The notes below the pieces were generated by a model. It was not told where the DNA came from. It did no database searches and saw only the letters and a program-made list of their open reading frames with translations. 54,915 nt of DNA. Source: Synechococcus sp. BO 8801 (GTDB lineage Bacteria; Cyanobacteriota; Cyanobacteriia; PCC-6307; Cyanobiaceae). Numbering within the stretch: position 1 is the stretch's first letter; the number at the start of each line of letters is the position of its first letter. Both the position numbers and the translations under genes were made by a program. Where the stretch lies: NCBI RefSeq assembly GCF_002252675.1, contig NZ_NQKY01000020.1:1-54915 (forward strand), in the 5' to 3' direction. This document shows, one piece after another, positions 1-9,514 of this stretch.

Positions 1-149
1 TGCCCTTCCGCGACGGCCAGCAGCTCTACCCGATCGAGGCCCTGGCGGCCGATGGCGAGCAGAAGCGCAGCATCACCATGGAGTTCCGGCGCTCCACGCC
101 GGAAGACAACAGCAACCCCGCCAGCCAGGCCGTCGCCGAGTGGTTCTGA
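1..149 (+). CDS. C-terminal end of an unrecognised protein (5' truncated)
   Basis: The frame is open from the window edge (first full codon at base 3) to a TGA at 147-149 and encodes the last 48 residues of a protein whose start lies outside the window. The tail is polar and ends in AVAEWF. I do not recognise the family. The stop overlaps the start of the next gene as TGATG, so the two are probably co-transcribed and translationally coupled. Codon use is like that of the neighbouring real genes. Confidence 0.6.
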   Translation, partial: PFRDGQQLYPIEALAADGEQKRSITMEFRRSTPEDNSNPASQAVAEWF

Positions 150-358
150 TGGAGAACACCGCCACCGGCTCCAACCGCGGCCTGCTCAAGGCGGTCGTGG
201 CCTTCACCCCCCTGGCCGGCTCGATCCTGTTCCCGCTGGTGGTGCCGATTCTGATGCTGCGGGTCAGCATCTCGGCCGGTGTGATCGCCGCGGTGGTGAT
301 CGGCAGCCTCTGGTTCGCCGTCATGCTGCGCACCTCGGAGATGCCCGGCCACCACTGA
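149..358 (+). CDS. Small two-helix membrane protein of unknown function
   Basis: A 69-residue protein with two hydrophobic stretches, about residues 18-37 and 40-62, separated by a very short turn, so a helical hairpin in the membrane is likely. The ATG at 149 overlaps the stop of the upstream gene. An in-frame GTG at 140 would add three residues but lies inside that gene. No motif identifies a function. It resembles the many short conserved membrane proteins of cyanobacteria. After its stop there are 98 bases without a gene before the phospholipase D-like lipoprotein. Confidence 0.6.
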   Translation: MENTATGSNRGLLKAVVAFTPLAGSILFPLVVPILMLRVSISAGVIAAVVIGSLWFAVMLRTSEMPGHH

Positions 359-456
359 GGCCCCCCTGCGCCTGCGGCGCGCCCCTGGCGAGCCGTCAGA
401 GCGCTGTCTCCCGCCGGGAAGGCTGAAGGAGCGGAACCCGCCGCCCCCTCCAGCCC

Positions 457-1878
457 GTGGACCCTCTCGCCGTCTTTTCCCGGCCCCTGCTCGCCCTGGC
501 CATGGCCGGCCTGCTCGGGGGCTGCGGCCCGGCACCGGCCGCCCTGAGCGGCGGCGACCACCGGGCCCTGCCCCTGCCGCCGGGCATCCGGGTGGCCTTC
601 AACCACCGCGGCGACAGCCGCTACCGCAGCCCGATCAGCGGCCAGTGGCGCCAGGGGGATGACCTGGAGGCCCTGCTGCTGGAGAGCATCCGCGAGGCCC
701 GCGTGGAGATCCTGGTGGCGGTGCAGGAGCTCTCCCTGCCGGCGGTGGCGGAGGCTCTGGTGGAACGCCACCGCCGCGGGGTGCGGGTGCGGGTGGTGCT
801 GGAGAACCTCTACAGCACCCCCTGGAGCCAGCAGCATCCCGTCGATCTGCCGCCCCACCAGCGCCATCGCCAGCAGCAGCTGGCCGCCCTCGGCCAGGGG
901 GACGCCGTCGCCGTGCTGCAGCGGGCGGGGGTGCCCCTGCTTGATGACACCGCCGACGGCAGCCGCGGCAGCGGCCTGATGCACCACAAGTTCCTCGTCG
1001 TCGACGGCCGGGTGGTGGTGACCGGCTCGGCCAACTTCAGCCCCTCCTGCATCCACGGCGATGCGGGCGCACCCAGCACCCGCGGCAACGTCAACCACCT
1101 GCTGCGCTTCGACAGCCCCGCCCTGGCCGGTGTGTTCGCCGCCGAATTCGCCCGGCTCTGGGGCGATGGCCCCGGCGGCCGGCCCGACAGCCGCTTCGGC
1201 ATCGCCAAGGAGGGCGGCGGCGCCCAGGTGGTCGACGTGGCTGGCACGCCGGTGGAGGTGCTGTTCTCCCCCCACCGCCGCCGCGACCCGAACCACGGCC
1301 TGGCCTGGCTCGAAACCCAGCTGGCCGGTGCCGGCCGGCGCCTCGATCTGGCCCTGTTCGTCTTCTCGGGCCAGAACCTGGCCGACCGGCTCCAGGAGCT
1401 GCATGGCCGCGGCGTGAAGCTCCGCCTGCTGGCGGATCCCGGCTTCGCCAACCGGGCCTTCAGCGAGACCCTCGACCTGCTCGGCGTGACCCTGCCCGAC
1501 CAGGACTGCCGCATCGAAGCGGACAACCGGGCCTGGAGCGCGCCCCTGGAAGGGGTGGGCACGCCGCGGCTGGCCTCCGGCGACAAGCTGCACCACAAGT
1601 TCGCCGTGATCGACGGCCGCGCCGTGATCACCGGCAGCTTCAACTGGAGCCCAAGTGCCGCCTTCCAGAACGACGAGACCCTGCTGCTGATCCGCTCCCC
1701 CCTGCTGGCGCGCCACTTCGAGGCGGAGATCGACCGCCTCTGGCGCGGGGCCGAACTGGGCGTCAGCGGCCGGCTGGCCCGCCGCATGGAGCAGCGCCGG
1801 CGCAGCTGCGGCAGCGGCCGTGAACGGCCCTCTGCCGCCGGTGGGGCGGCGATGGCGGCGCCGTCTACGATCCGTTGA
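457..1878 (+). CDS. Phospholipase D-family lipoprotein with two HKD motifs
   Basis: A 473-residue protein of the phospholipase D superfamily, which includes phosphodiesterases, nucleases and lipid synthases acting through two HxK(x4)D motifs. Both are present: HHKFLVVDG with GSANFS from residue 176, and HHKFAVIDG with GSFNWS from residue 379, so a complete pseudo-dimeric active site is predicted. The N-terminus has a hydrophobic stretch ending in LLGGC, a lipobox, so the protein is probably exported and lipid-anchored. This supports the GTG start at 457: the in-frame ATG at 502 would leave too short a signal sequence. The substrate (nucleic acid or phospholipid) cannot be decided from sequence. 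The short basic, Ala-rich tail after residue 430 is probably disordered. The stop TGA forms a TTGA overlap with a possible start of the next gene. Confidence 0.85.
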   Translation: MDPLAVFSRPLLALAMAGLLGGCGPAPAALSGGDHRALPLPPGIRVAFNHRGDSRYRSPISGQWRQGDDLEALLLESIREARVEILVAVQELSLPAVAEALVERHRRGVRVRVVLENLYSTPWSQQHPVDLPPHQRHRQQQLAALGQGDAVAVLQRAGVPLLDDTADGSRGSGLMHHKFLVVDGRVVVTGSANFSPSCIHGDAGAPSTRGNVNHLLRFDSPALAGVFAAEFARLWGDGPGGRPDSRFGIAKEGGGAQVVDVAGTPVEVLFSPHRRRDPNHGLAWLETQLAGAGRRLDLALFVFSGQNLADRLQELHGRGVKLRLLADPGFANRAFSETLDLLGVTLPDQDCRIEADNRAWSAPLEGVGTPRLASGDKLHHKFAVIDGRAVITGSFNWSPSAAFQNDETLLLIRSPLLARHFEAEIDRLWRGAELGVSGRLARRMEQRRRSCGSGRERPSAAGGAAMAAPSTIR

Positions 1879-1895
1879 CGCGTAGAAATCGATCC

Positions 1896-2174
1896 ATGGA
1901 CCCGGCGTCCGGCTCCGTCACCACCCCCAGCCCTGTGTCCACCGCCAGCTCCCGCGAGGTCACCCCGCGCCTGGACGCCATCAACCTGATGCTGCGGGAC
2001 CTGCACACCCGCCACGACGAGATCCGTCACCGGGCCGCCTTCCGGGGCTGCACCAGTGAGCTGCTGACCCTGCAGCAGGAACTGGTCGACTACCTGCTCA
2101 GCAAGAAGAACGCCCTGCAGGGGGCGGAGAACGGCAGCCCCGAGGAAGGCCTCAACTACAACTCCTTCACCTGA
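1896..2174 (+). CDS. Small conserved-type protein, function unknown
   Basis: A 92-residue protein from the ATG at 1896. A TTG at 1875 overlapping the upstream stop (TTGA) would add seven residues and cannot be excluded. The first 25 residues are Ser/Thr/Pro-rich and probably disordered. The rest is amphipathic and probably helical (about residues 27-75) and ends in a polar tail, NYNSF. No catalytic motif is visible. Its stop overlaps a CTG codon in frame with the downstream FAD monooxygenase, so it may be in one operon with that gene. Confidence 0.6.
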   Translation: MDPASGSVTTPSPVSTASSREVTPRLDAINLMLRDLHTRHDEIRHRAAFRGCTSELLTLQQELVDYLLSKKNALQGAENGSPEEGLNYNSFT

Positions 2175-2203
2175 ACGCCCCCTCCGGAGCCCCTGGCGCC
2201 CGG

Positions 2204-3433
2204 GTGCTGGTGGTGGGGGCCGGCCCCGCCGGAGCCAGCCTGGCCCTGCTCCTGGCCCGCCGCGGCCTAGCGGTCGACCTGATCGATGCCACCGGGCCCG
2301 GTGGTCGGCCGTTCCGCGGCGAAGGGCTGATGCCCAGTGGCCTGGCGGCCCTGGCGGCCATGGGCCTCGAGCCGCTGCCTGCGGCGGTGCGGCAGCGGCC
2401 CCTGACGGCCTGGAGCTTCTTCCTCGACGGCCAGGCCCTGTTCGAGACGGCCGAGCCCATGGGCAGCGCCGCCCCCTGCACCCTGATCGACCAGGACACC
2501 CTGCTGAGCGAGCTGCTGGAGCAGGCGGGCCGCCAGCCGGGCTTCCGCTTCCACCCTGGCCAGGCCGTCAGCGATCTGCTGCTGCACGACGGCCGCGTCG
2601 CCGGCGTGCACCTGGCGGATGGCACGTCCCTGGAGGCGGCACTGGTGGTGGCCTGCGACGGCCGGGATTCGCTGTTGCGCCGCAGGGGCGGCCTGGAGCT
2701 GGAGCGTGCCCCCAGCCCCCTCGACGTGCTCTGGTTCCGGCTGGAGTCCCCGGGGGCTGATGCGGTGCTGGAGTGGCTGGCCGGCCGCTTCGTGACGGTG
2801 GTGGGCTCCTCGGGCAGCTATGCCCTGTTCCCCTCCGCCCGCGGTGGTGTCCAGCTGGGCTGGGCGATCGCACCGGAGCCGCCGCCGGTGCCCACCCCGG
2901 CCGGCCCCGGCGCCTGGGCGGAACTCTGGGCCGGCGACGCTCCCGAGGCCCTGGCCCGGCGGCTGCGGGAGCTGCCGGCGGCGGCCGTCCAGGGACCGGT
3001 GCGATTGCCGGTGCGGGTGGGGCTCTGCCCCCGCTGGCAGCGGCACGGCCTGCTGCTGCTCGGTGATGCCGCCCACCCGATGAGCCCGCTGCGGGCCCAG
3101 GGGATCAACATGGCCCTGCGCGATGCCCTGGTGGCCGCCAGGCACCTGGGGCCCGCCCTGCTGGACGGGGACCCCGAGGCGATCGACGCGGCCGCGGCGG
3201 CGGTGGTCGCCGAACGGCAACCGGAGATCCGGCGGATCCAGGCGCTGCAGGAGCAGGAGGCCCGCCGGGCCGAGCTGCTGCGCCGCCGGCACCGCCTGCG
3301 GGGCCTGCTGGCCCGCACCGCCCGCTGGAGCGGCCCGTTGCTGGCCCGCCGCTGGCTGGCCTCCCAGCGGCCGCTGCGCGACGGCATCGCGCCGATCGCC
3401 AAGGATCCCGGGGCGGCGGCCATGATTGGGTGA
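2204..3433 (+). CDS. FAD-dependent monooxygenase, UbiH/PHBH-like
   Basis: About 409 residues of the aromatic-ring/FAD monooxygenase family. The FAD ADP-binding motif GAGPAG lies at residues 5-10. The second FAD motif, GDAAHPMSPLRAQGINMAL, is the classic GD-x6-P signature of UbiH/p-hydroxybenzoate hydroxylase-type enzymes. A long basic helical tail (ARRAELLRRRHRLRG) follows. Such proteins hydroxylate aromatic substrates with NAD(P)H and O2. The substrate here is unknown; quinone or pigment metabolism is possible. The GTG at 2204 leaves only four residues before the Rossmann motif. An upstream CTG at 2171, overlapping the previous stop as CTGA, would give a more usual 11-residue extension. Confidence 0.8.
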   Translation: MLVVGAGPAGASLALLLARRGLAVDLIDATGPGGRPFRGEGLMPSGLAALAAMGLEPLPAAVRQRPLTAWSFFLDGQALFETAEPMGSAAPCTLIDQDTLLSELLEQAGRQPGFRFHPGQAVSDLLLHDGRVAGVHLADGTSLEAALVVACDGRDSLLRRRGGLELERAPSPLDVLWFRLESPGADAVLEWLAGRFVTVVGSSGSYALFPSARGGVQLGWAIAPEPPPVPTPAGPGAWAELWAGDAPEALARRLRELPAAAVQGPVRLPVRVGLCPRWQRHGLLLLGDAAHPMSPLRAQGINMALRDALVAARHLGPALLDGDPEAIDAAAAAVVAERQPEIRRIQALQEQEARRAELLRRRHRLRGLLARTARWSGPLLARRWLASQRPLRDGIAPIAKDPGAAAMIG

Positions 3434-3447
3434 CCTCCCCGCCCCCC

Positions 3448-3912
3448 ATGGACCGGTCCCCTCGCGCCACCTCCCCGGCCCCGCGCCGCCTCGGAGCGGC
3501 CCTGCCGCACCTGGCCCTGCTGGCGAGCCTGCCCCTGGCGGGGGCGTCACCGCTGCGGGCCGCCCCGGAGCCGCCCCCCTTTCCCCCCTCCTCCGAGTTC
3601 CGCTCCCTGCAGCTGATCACCCTGGCCTGCAGCCGCGAGAACACCGCCGAATCCTGCGACCAGGCCCGCAGCCTGGCCAACCCCCTGCTCGACCATCCGC
3701 GTCTGCCCGCCAGCTGCAAGGACGTGCTCTGGACGATCCGTCAGCGCTCGGTGGTGGCGGCCAGCAACAGCTTCGAGCGGCGCGAACCGATCGACCGCGC
3801 CGCCCGCAGCCTCACGGCCGTCTGCCGCCTGCAGCTGCCGGTGGCCAAGCCGGCGGAGAATGCCGCCCCAAGGCAGGGGGGCATCAACCTGATCAATCCC
3901 AATCAAAACTGA
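3448..3912 (+). CDS. Small secreted cysteine-containing protein
   Basis: A 154-residue protein from the ATG at 3448; a GTG at 3430 overlapping the upstream stop (GTGA) would add six residues. It has a basic, Pro-rich N-terminus, then a hydrophobic stretch (LPHLALLASLPLAGAS) and a plausible Ala-x-Ala cleavage site, so export is likely. The mature part has four cysteines (in CSREN, SCDQA, SCKDV and VCRLQ), which could form two disulfides. No enzymatic motif is seen. It converges with the minus-strand gene ending at 3893, with 20 bases of overlap. Confidence 0.65.
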   Translation: MDRSPRATSPAPRRLGAALPHLALLASLPLAGASPLRAAPEPPPFPPSSEFRSLQLITLACSRENTAESCDQARSLANPLLDHPRLPASCKDVLWTIRQRSVVAASNSFERREPIDRAARSLTAVCRLQLPVAKPAENAAPRQGGINLINPNQN

Positions 3913-4135
3913 AGCGCTGACCGGGCAGCAACCGCTGCAGCTCCTGGGTCAGCTCCGCCATCATCTGGCGGCTCACATCGGGATGGTCGCGCAGCTCCTT
4001 CACCAGATCTGCCACGTCGGTGCTGGTGAGGCCGTGGCTGCTGATCCGCGCGTCCACGCGCTGGCGGAACTGCTCCAGCAGCTGGGCCTGCTGGGGAGAC
4101 AGGGGGCCGTCATCCAAGGGGTGCTGAACTTCCAT
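3893..4135 (-). CDS. Small helical protein, function unknown
   Basis: An 80-residue, mostly polar, probably helical protein without signal peptide or membrane segment. It contains repeated Gln/Leu/Glu-rich stretches (QQAQLLEQF, LTQELQRLL). It lies 12 bases downstream of the exported protein at 4148-4600 on the same strand, so the two are probably co-transcribed. Its 3' end overlaps the convergent gene at 3448-3912 by 20 bases. I do not recognise the family. Coding status is inferred from codon use and position. Confidence 0.55.
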   Translation of the reverse strand: MEVQHPLDDGPLSPQQAQLLEQFRQRVDARISSHGLTSTDVADLVKELRDHPDVSRQMMAELTQELQRLLPGQRFSFDWD

Positions 4136-4147
4136 GGTGGTGCGGGG

Positions 4148-4600
4148 TCAGGGCTGGGTCAGGGTCGGCTCGGGGCTGCCGGAGGCTGACGTCTGGGTGG
4201 CAGCGCCATCGATCAGCGCCAGCAGCTGAGTCGCCGTGTCCCGCATGAAGGCCAGGCTCATGGGGGTGACGACGGCGGCCTTGTCGGCGAGCTGGCAGAG
4301 GGGGTTGCGCTCTCCTTTGGCCTCACAGCTGCTCGAGAGCCCCAGCAGGGCATTGGTGAGCTTGCCCCGCAGACAGGTTTCGGCCCCGGCTCCGGCCAGC
4401 ACCGCCTCGGCGGCGGTGTGGGTGCGGCTCACCGCTTCGGGATAGGGGAGGGCCTTCGGGGCGCCCATGACCGCCCCCCGCACCGAAGTCGGATGGAGCA
4501 CCACCGCGCCGGCCATGGCGGCGACGACCGCAGAGCCAGCCACGGCGATGCGCAGGGCGGTGGCCATGCGCAGGGCGGTGGGAAGCGACCGAAACGCCAT
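4148..4600 (-). CDS. Small exported or membrane-anchored protein
   Basis: A 150-residue protein from the ATG at 4600. The frame stays open upstream to 4690, but the extra residues do not improve the signal sequence. The N-terminus has basic residues, then a long Ala/Val-rich stretch (LRIAVAGSAVVAAMAGAVVL), so it is either cleaved or anchored. The exported part has three cysteines (in ETCLRG, SSSCEA and PLCQLA). No catalytic motif is seen. It is divergent from pgm, with 152 bases between the two starts that presumably hold both promoters; no convincing -35/-10 pair was found there. Confidence 0.6.
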   Translation of the reverse strand: MAFRSLPTALRMATALRIAVAGSAVVAAMAGAVVLHPTSVRGAVMGAPKALPYPEAVSRTHTAAEAVLAGAGAETCLRGKLTNALLGLSSSCEAKGERNPLCQLADKAAVVTPMSLAFMRDTATQLLALIDGAATQTSASGSPEPTLTQP

Positions 4601-4629
4601 GGGTGGGGAGGCAATTCCGCTCACGCTAG

Positions 4630-6399
<1,770 letters not shown>

Positions 6400-6412
6400 A
6401 CAGCCCGGCCCC

Positions 6413-7729
6413 GTGAAGCCCCCTGGCGCCACCCTTCCCTGGCTGACGGCGGCCTGGGTCTGCGCTGCCGCCGGGCCCCTGTCGGCCCAGGAGGCCACCC
6501 GCTTCGCCCCCACCACCACGGTGGACCTGCAGATCAACGCCGTTCTCGGAGCCCTTCAGTACGCCGGCAGTGCGGTGGAGCGGGCCGGCAACAGCGCTGA
6601 TGGGGCGCCGCTGCTGAACGGGGTCAGCTTCAACCACGAGGCCCGCCTCACCATCGACACCAGCTTCACGGGCCAGGACCTGTTCCGGATCCGCCTGCGC
6701 ACGGGCGACTTCGCCCCCTCCGGCTTCTTCTCCAACCCGCCCACCCCCCTGAGCCGACTGGATGTGGCCTTCCAGGAGCCGGCCTGCGGCGCCGGGGAGG
6801 AGGGGTGCTCCGGCCGGCTGGTGAGCATCAACCGGGCCTACCTGCAGCTGCCCCTCAGCCCCGAGATCCGGCTCAGCGTCGGCCCCCGGATCATGCAGCT
6901 CGACATGCTCCCCGTCTGGCCGAGCGTCTATAACCAGTCCCCCATCCTCGATCTGTTCCAGTACGCCGGCTCACCGGGCACCTACAGCAAGCGGCTCGGG
7001 GGCGGCTTCGGGATCTGGTGGCAGCCCCGCGGCGACCTGCGGGGGCTGAGCCTGGGCTACGCCTACGTCGCCGGCCGGGCCGGGGGGTCCCCCCAGGGGG
7101 GCGGCCTGTTCGGCGGGACCTCCTCCCAGACCAGCACCGTGCAGCTGGCCCTGAGCCGGCCCCAGTGGAACATCACCGGGGCCTGGACCCTCAGTGGGCC
7201 CCAGGTGCGGCTCAGGGGGACGCCCCTGGCCAGCCAGCTGGCGGCGGGCGCCGGCGAGGGAAGCCTGGGATCCTGGTCGCTGGCGGGCTACTGGCAGCCC
7301 CGCCGCTCCGGCTGGCTGCCCTCGATCAGCGCCGGCTGGGGGCAGGACACGTTCCGCTTCGGCTCCTACCCGGTGGCTGGCCTTTCGGGGGTGCGCAGCC
7401 GCTCCTGGTACACCGGGCTGGTCTGGAGCGATGTGCTGGGGGTGGGCAACAGCCTGGGCTTCGCCGTCGGCTCGCCGGCCCACGTGAGCGCGATCCAGAC
7501 ACCAGCCCAGAGCAACCTCGACGACCGGGGCCTGGCCATGGAGCTCTACTACCGGATCCAGATCAGCGATGACCTCTCGGTGACCCCGGCGGTGTTCTGG
7601 CTGAGCCGGCCGCGCGGGGCCCTCACTGGCAGCGCCACGCTCTCCGAGGCCCTGCTGTTTTCCCCGGCCTCGGGGGAGGCCAGCCTGGGGGTGTGGGCGG
7701 GGCTGATCCGCACGACGCTGCGCTTCTGA
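6413..7729 (+). CDS. Outer-membrane porin, OprB-like, without SLH domain
   Basis: A 438-residue protein from a GTG start. It has a signal peptide ending near LSAQE (residue 26). The mature part consists of alternating aromatic/polar beta-strands rich in Gly, Trp and Tyr and ends in TTLRF; a terminal Phe is the usual outer-membrane beta-barrel signal. The pattern fits carbohydrate-selective porin OprB and the cyanobacterial major porins. Unlike typical cyanobacterial Som porins it has no N-terminal SLH domain or coiled coil. It lies 13 bases after pgm and may share its transcript. The specific solute is unknown. Confidence 0.7.
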   Translation: MKPPGATLPWLTAAWVCAAAGPLSAQEATRFAPTTTVDLQINAVLGALQYAGSAVERAGNSADGAPLLNGVSFNHEARLTIDTSFTGQDLFRIRLRTGDFAPSGFFSNPPTPLSRLDVAFQEPACGAGEEGCSGRLVSINRAYLQLPLSPEIRLSVGPRIMQLDMLPVWPSVYNQSPILDLFQYAGSPGTYSKRLGGGFGIWWQPRGDLRGLSLGYAYVAGRAGGSPQGGGLFGGTSSQTSTVQLALSRPQWNITGAWTLSGPQVRLRGTPLASQLAAGAGEGSLGSWSLAGYWQPRRSGWLPSISAGWGQDTFRFGSYPVAGLSGVRSRSWYTGLVWSDVLGVGNSLGFAVGSPAHVSAIQTPAQSNLDDRGLAMELYYRIQISDDLSVTPAVFWLSRPRGALTGSATLSEALLFSPASGEASLGVWAGLIRTTLRF

Positions 7730-7753
7730 GCCCAGCCCGGCTGGGTGCCCGGA

Positions 7754-8965
7754 TCAACCGAACCAGTTGAGGAAGCGCTGGATCACCACGGCATTGCTGA
7801 TGTCCACGAAGAAGCCCGACACCAGCGGCACGATGATGAAGGCCCGGTGGGCGGGGCCGTAGGTCTGGGCCACCGCCGACATGTTGGCCATCGCCGTGGG
7901 CGTGGCCCCCAGGGAGATGCCCCCGAAGCCGGCGCAGATCACGGCGGCCTCGTAATCGCGGCCCATCACCTTGAACACCACGAACAGGGCGAACAGGAAG
8001 GACACCACGAACTGGGCGGCGAGGATGGCCAGGATCGGGCCCGCCAGGGAGGCGATGGTCCAGAGCTGCAGGCTCATCAGGGACATCGTCAGGAAGATGC
8101 CCAGGGCGATGTCCGAGACGATGGCCAGGGAGCGGGGAGCGGCCAGGCAGCGGATCGGCAGCAGCCGCGGCACGGTGTTGGTGAGGAAGATCGCCGCGAA
8201 CAGGCAGCAGACGAACAGGGGCAGGTTGCTGCCGGCCGCCTTCAGCAGCTCATGCAGCACCTCGCCCAGGCCCAGGCTGACGTTGAGCCAGAAAAGGGTG
8301 CCCAGCAGGGTGAAGTAGGTCACCGGCTCCAGGGCCCCGTCCGGGGTGGCGCCCTCCACGGCAGAGGAGGCGGAGGCGGCGGCAGAGGCCTGCGGCGTCT
8401 TGAGCCGGTGGCGGCGGATGAGGATCCGGGCGATCGGCCCGCCCATCAGCGAGGCCAGCACCAGCCCGAAGGTGGCGCAGGCGATGCCGATTTCGAGGGC
8501 ATTGCTGATGCCGTGGCTCTCGGCGAAGCGTGGTGCCCAGGCGATCGCCGTGCCGTGGCCCCCCAGCAGGGACACCGACCCCCCCAGCAGACCCACCAGG
8601 GGATTCAGCCCCAGCAGCGCCGCCATGCCGATCCCGGTGAGGTTCTGCAGGAGCATGTAACCCACGGTGGTGCCCACCAGGATCAGCAGGGGCCAGCCAC
8701 CCGAGAGCAGGGTCTTGATGTCGGCGTTGAGGCCGATGGCCGCAAAGAAATAGAGCAGCAGAAAATCCCGCGTCTGCAGGTTGAAACCGATCTCCGTGCC
8801 GTTGATGGCATGGATCAGGGCCAGCAGCAGGCAGACCAGCAGCCCACTGGTGACCGGCTCAGGAATGTTGAAGTCCCGCAGGAAGGCCACCTTGCGGTTC
8901 AGCCAGCGACCGATCGCCAGCACCACGATGGCGATATTGAAGGTCGCGAAGCTCTCGAACTGCAT
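7754..8965 (-). CDS. gltS: Sodium/glutamate symporter GltS
   Basis: A 403-residue integral membrane protein of the ESS family, close in length to E. coli GltS (401). About ten hydrophobic segments are visible. The sequence contains family landmarks such as IPEPVTSGLL near residue 34 and SLLGGHGTAIAW in the middle, the first Gly-rich re-entrant loop, with a matching GFGGISLGATPTAMANM loop in the C-terminal half. It imports glutamate with Na+ across the plasma membrane. The gene lies 6 bases downstream of a small exported protein on the same strand. Glutaminase and an Anbu-type peptidase are encoded upstream on that strand, so glutamate recovery is a plausible theme. Confidence 0.93.
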   Translation of the reverse strand: MQFESFATFNIAIVVLAIGRWLNRKVAFLRDFNIPEPVTSGLLVCLLLALIHAINGTEIGFNLQTRDFLLLYFFAAIGLNADIKTLLSGGWPLLILVGTTVGYMLLQNLTGIGMAALLGLNPLVGLLGGSVSLLGGHGTAIAWAPRFAESHGISNALEIGIACATFGLVLASLMGGPIARILIRRHRLKTPQASAAASASSAVEGATPDGALEPVTYFTLLGTLFWLNVSLGLGEVLHELLKAAGSNLPLFVCCLFAAIFLTNTVPRLLPIRCLAAPRSLAIVSDIALGIFLTMSLMSLQLWTIASLAGPILAILAAQFVVSFLFALFVVFKVMGRDYEAAVICAGFGGISLGATPTAMANMSAVAQTYGPAHRAFIIVPLVSGFFVDISNAVVIQRFLNWFG

Positions 8966-8971
8966 GGGAGA

Positions 8972-9433
8972 TCAGATACAACCCTGAACGGAGATCCGAT
9001 AGCTGAATCCAAGGGCCGCCGGTGTGGTGGAGGAGCCCACCCGGAAATTCATCAACCGGGTGCGCTTGCCGGGAACGGCCTGGAACGGGCCGAACATCCG
9101 GCCCGTACCAGGTTCAAACGTCGGGGTTTCGTTGACCACCTGCAGGCTGCTGCCGTCGGTGAAGACCATGAAGCCCGACACCGGGAAGGTGGCGCGCTCG
9201 GTGGAGGCCGATGTGAAGAAGAAGCGATAACTGCGGAAATCGCGATCGACGATGAAGTCGGTGTTCCAGTTGGTGCGACCCACCAGCCGGTCCGGCCCGA
9301 TCCGCTTCGACACCACCGGGTTGCCGCCGCCCCCCAGCGGCATCAGAAAGCGGCAGCTGGCCTGGGCGGCAGGAACGCCGCTGGCCGCCGTCGCGGCCAG
9401 GGCCGTGAGGGTGGCAACGATCGCACGGTTCAC
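8972..9433 (-). CDS. Small secreted protein
   Basis: A 153-residue protein if translation begins at the GTG at 9433. That start gives a compact signal peptide (NRAIVATLTALAATAAS then PAAQA-SC). An upstream in-frame ATG at 9472 adds 13 residues, including an Asp before the hydrophobic core, and is less attractive but possible. The mature part is rich in beta-type sequence (Phe, Tyr, Thr, Arg) with two cysteines, one near each end (ASCRF and VQGCI), perhaps disulfide-bonded. No family recognised. It lies immediately upstream of gltS (6-base gap), so the two are likely co-transcribed. Confidence 0.6.
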   Translation of the reverse strand: MNRAIVATLTALAATAASGVPAAQASCRFLMPLGGGGNPVVSKRIGPDRLVGRTNWNTDFIVDRDFRSYRFFFTSASTERATFPVSGFMVFTDGSSLQVVNETPTFEPGTGRMFGPFQAVPGKRTRLMNFRVGSSTTPAALGFSYRISVQGCI

Positions 9434-9514
9434 AGTCAAGGGCGTACCAAGGAGATCAGCAAAGAGCAGCATGACAGCCGGGTGGACGAGGAATAGATGG
9501 GAATTGCCCCATGG

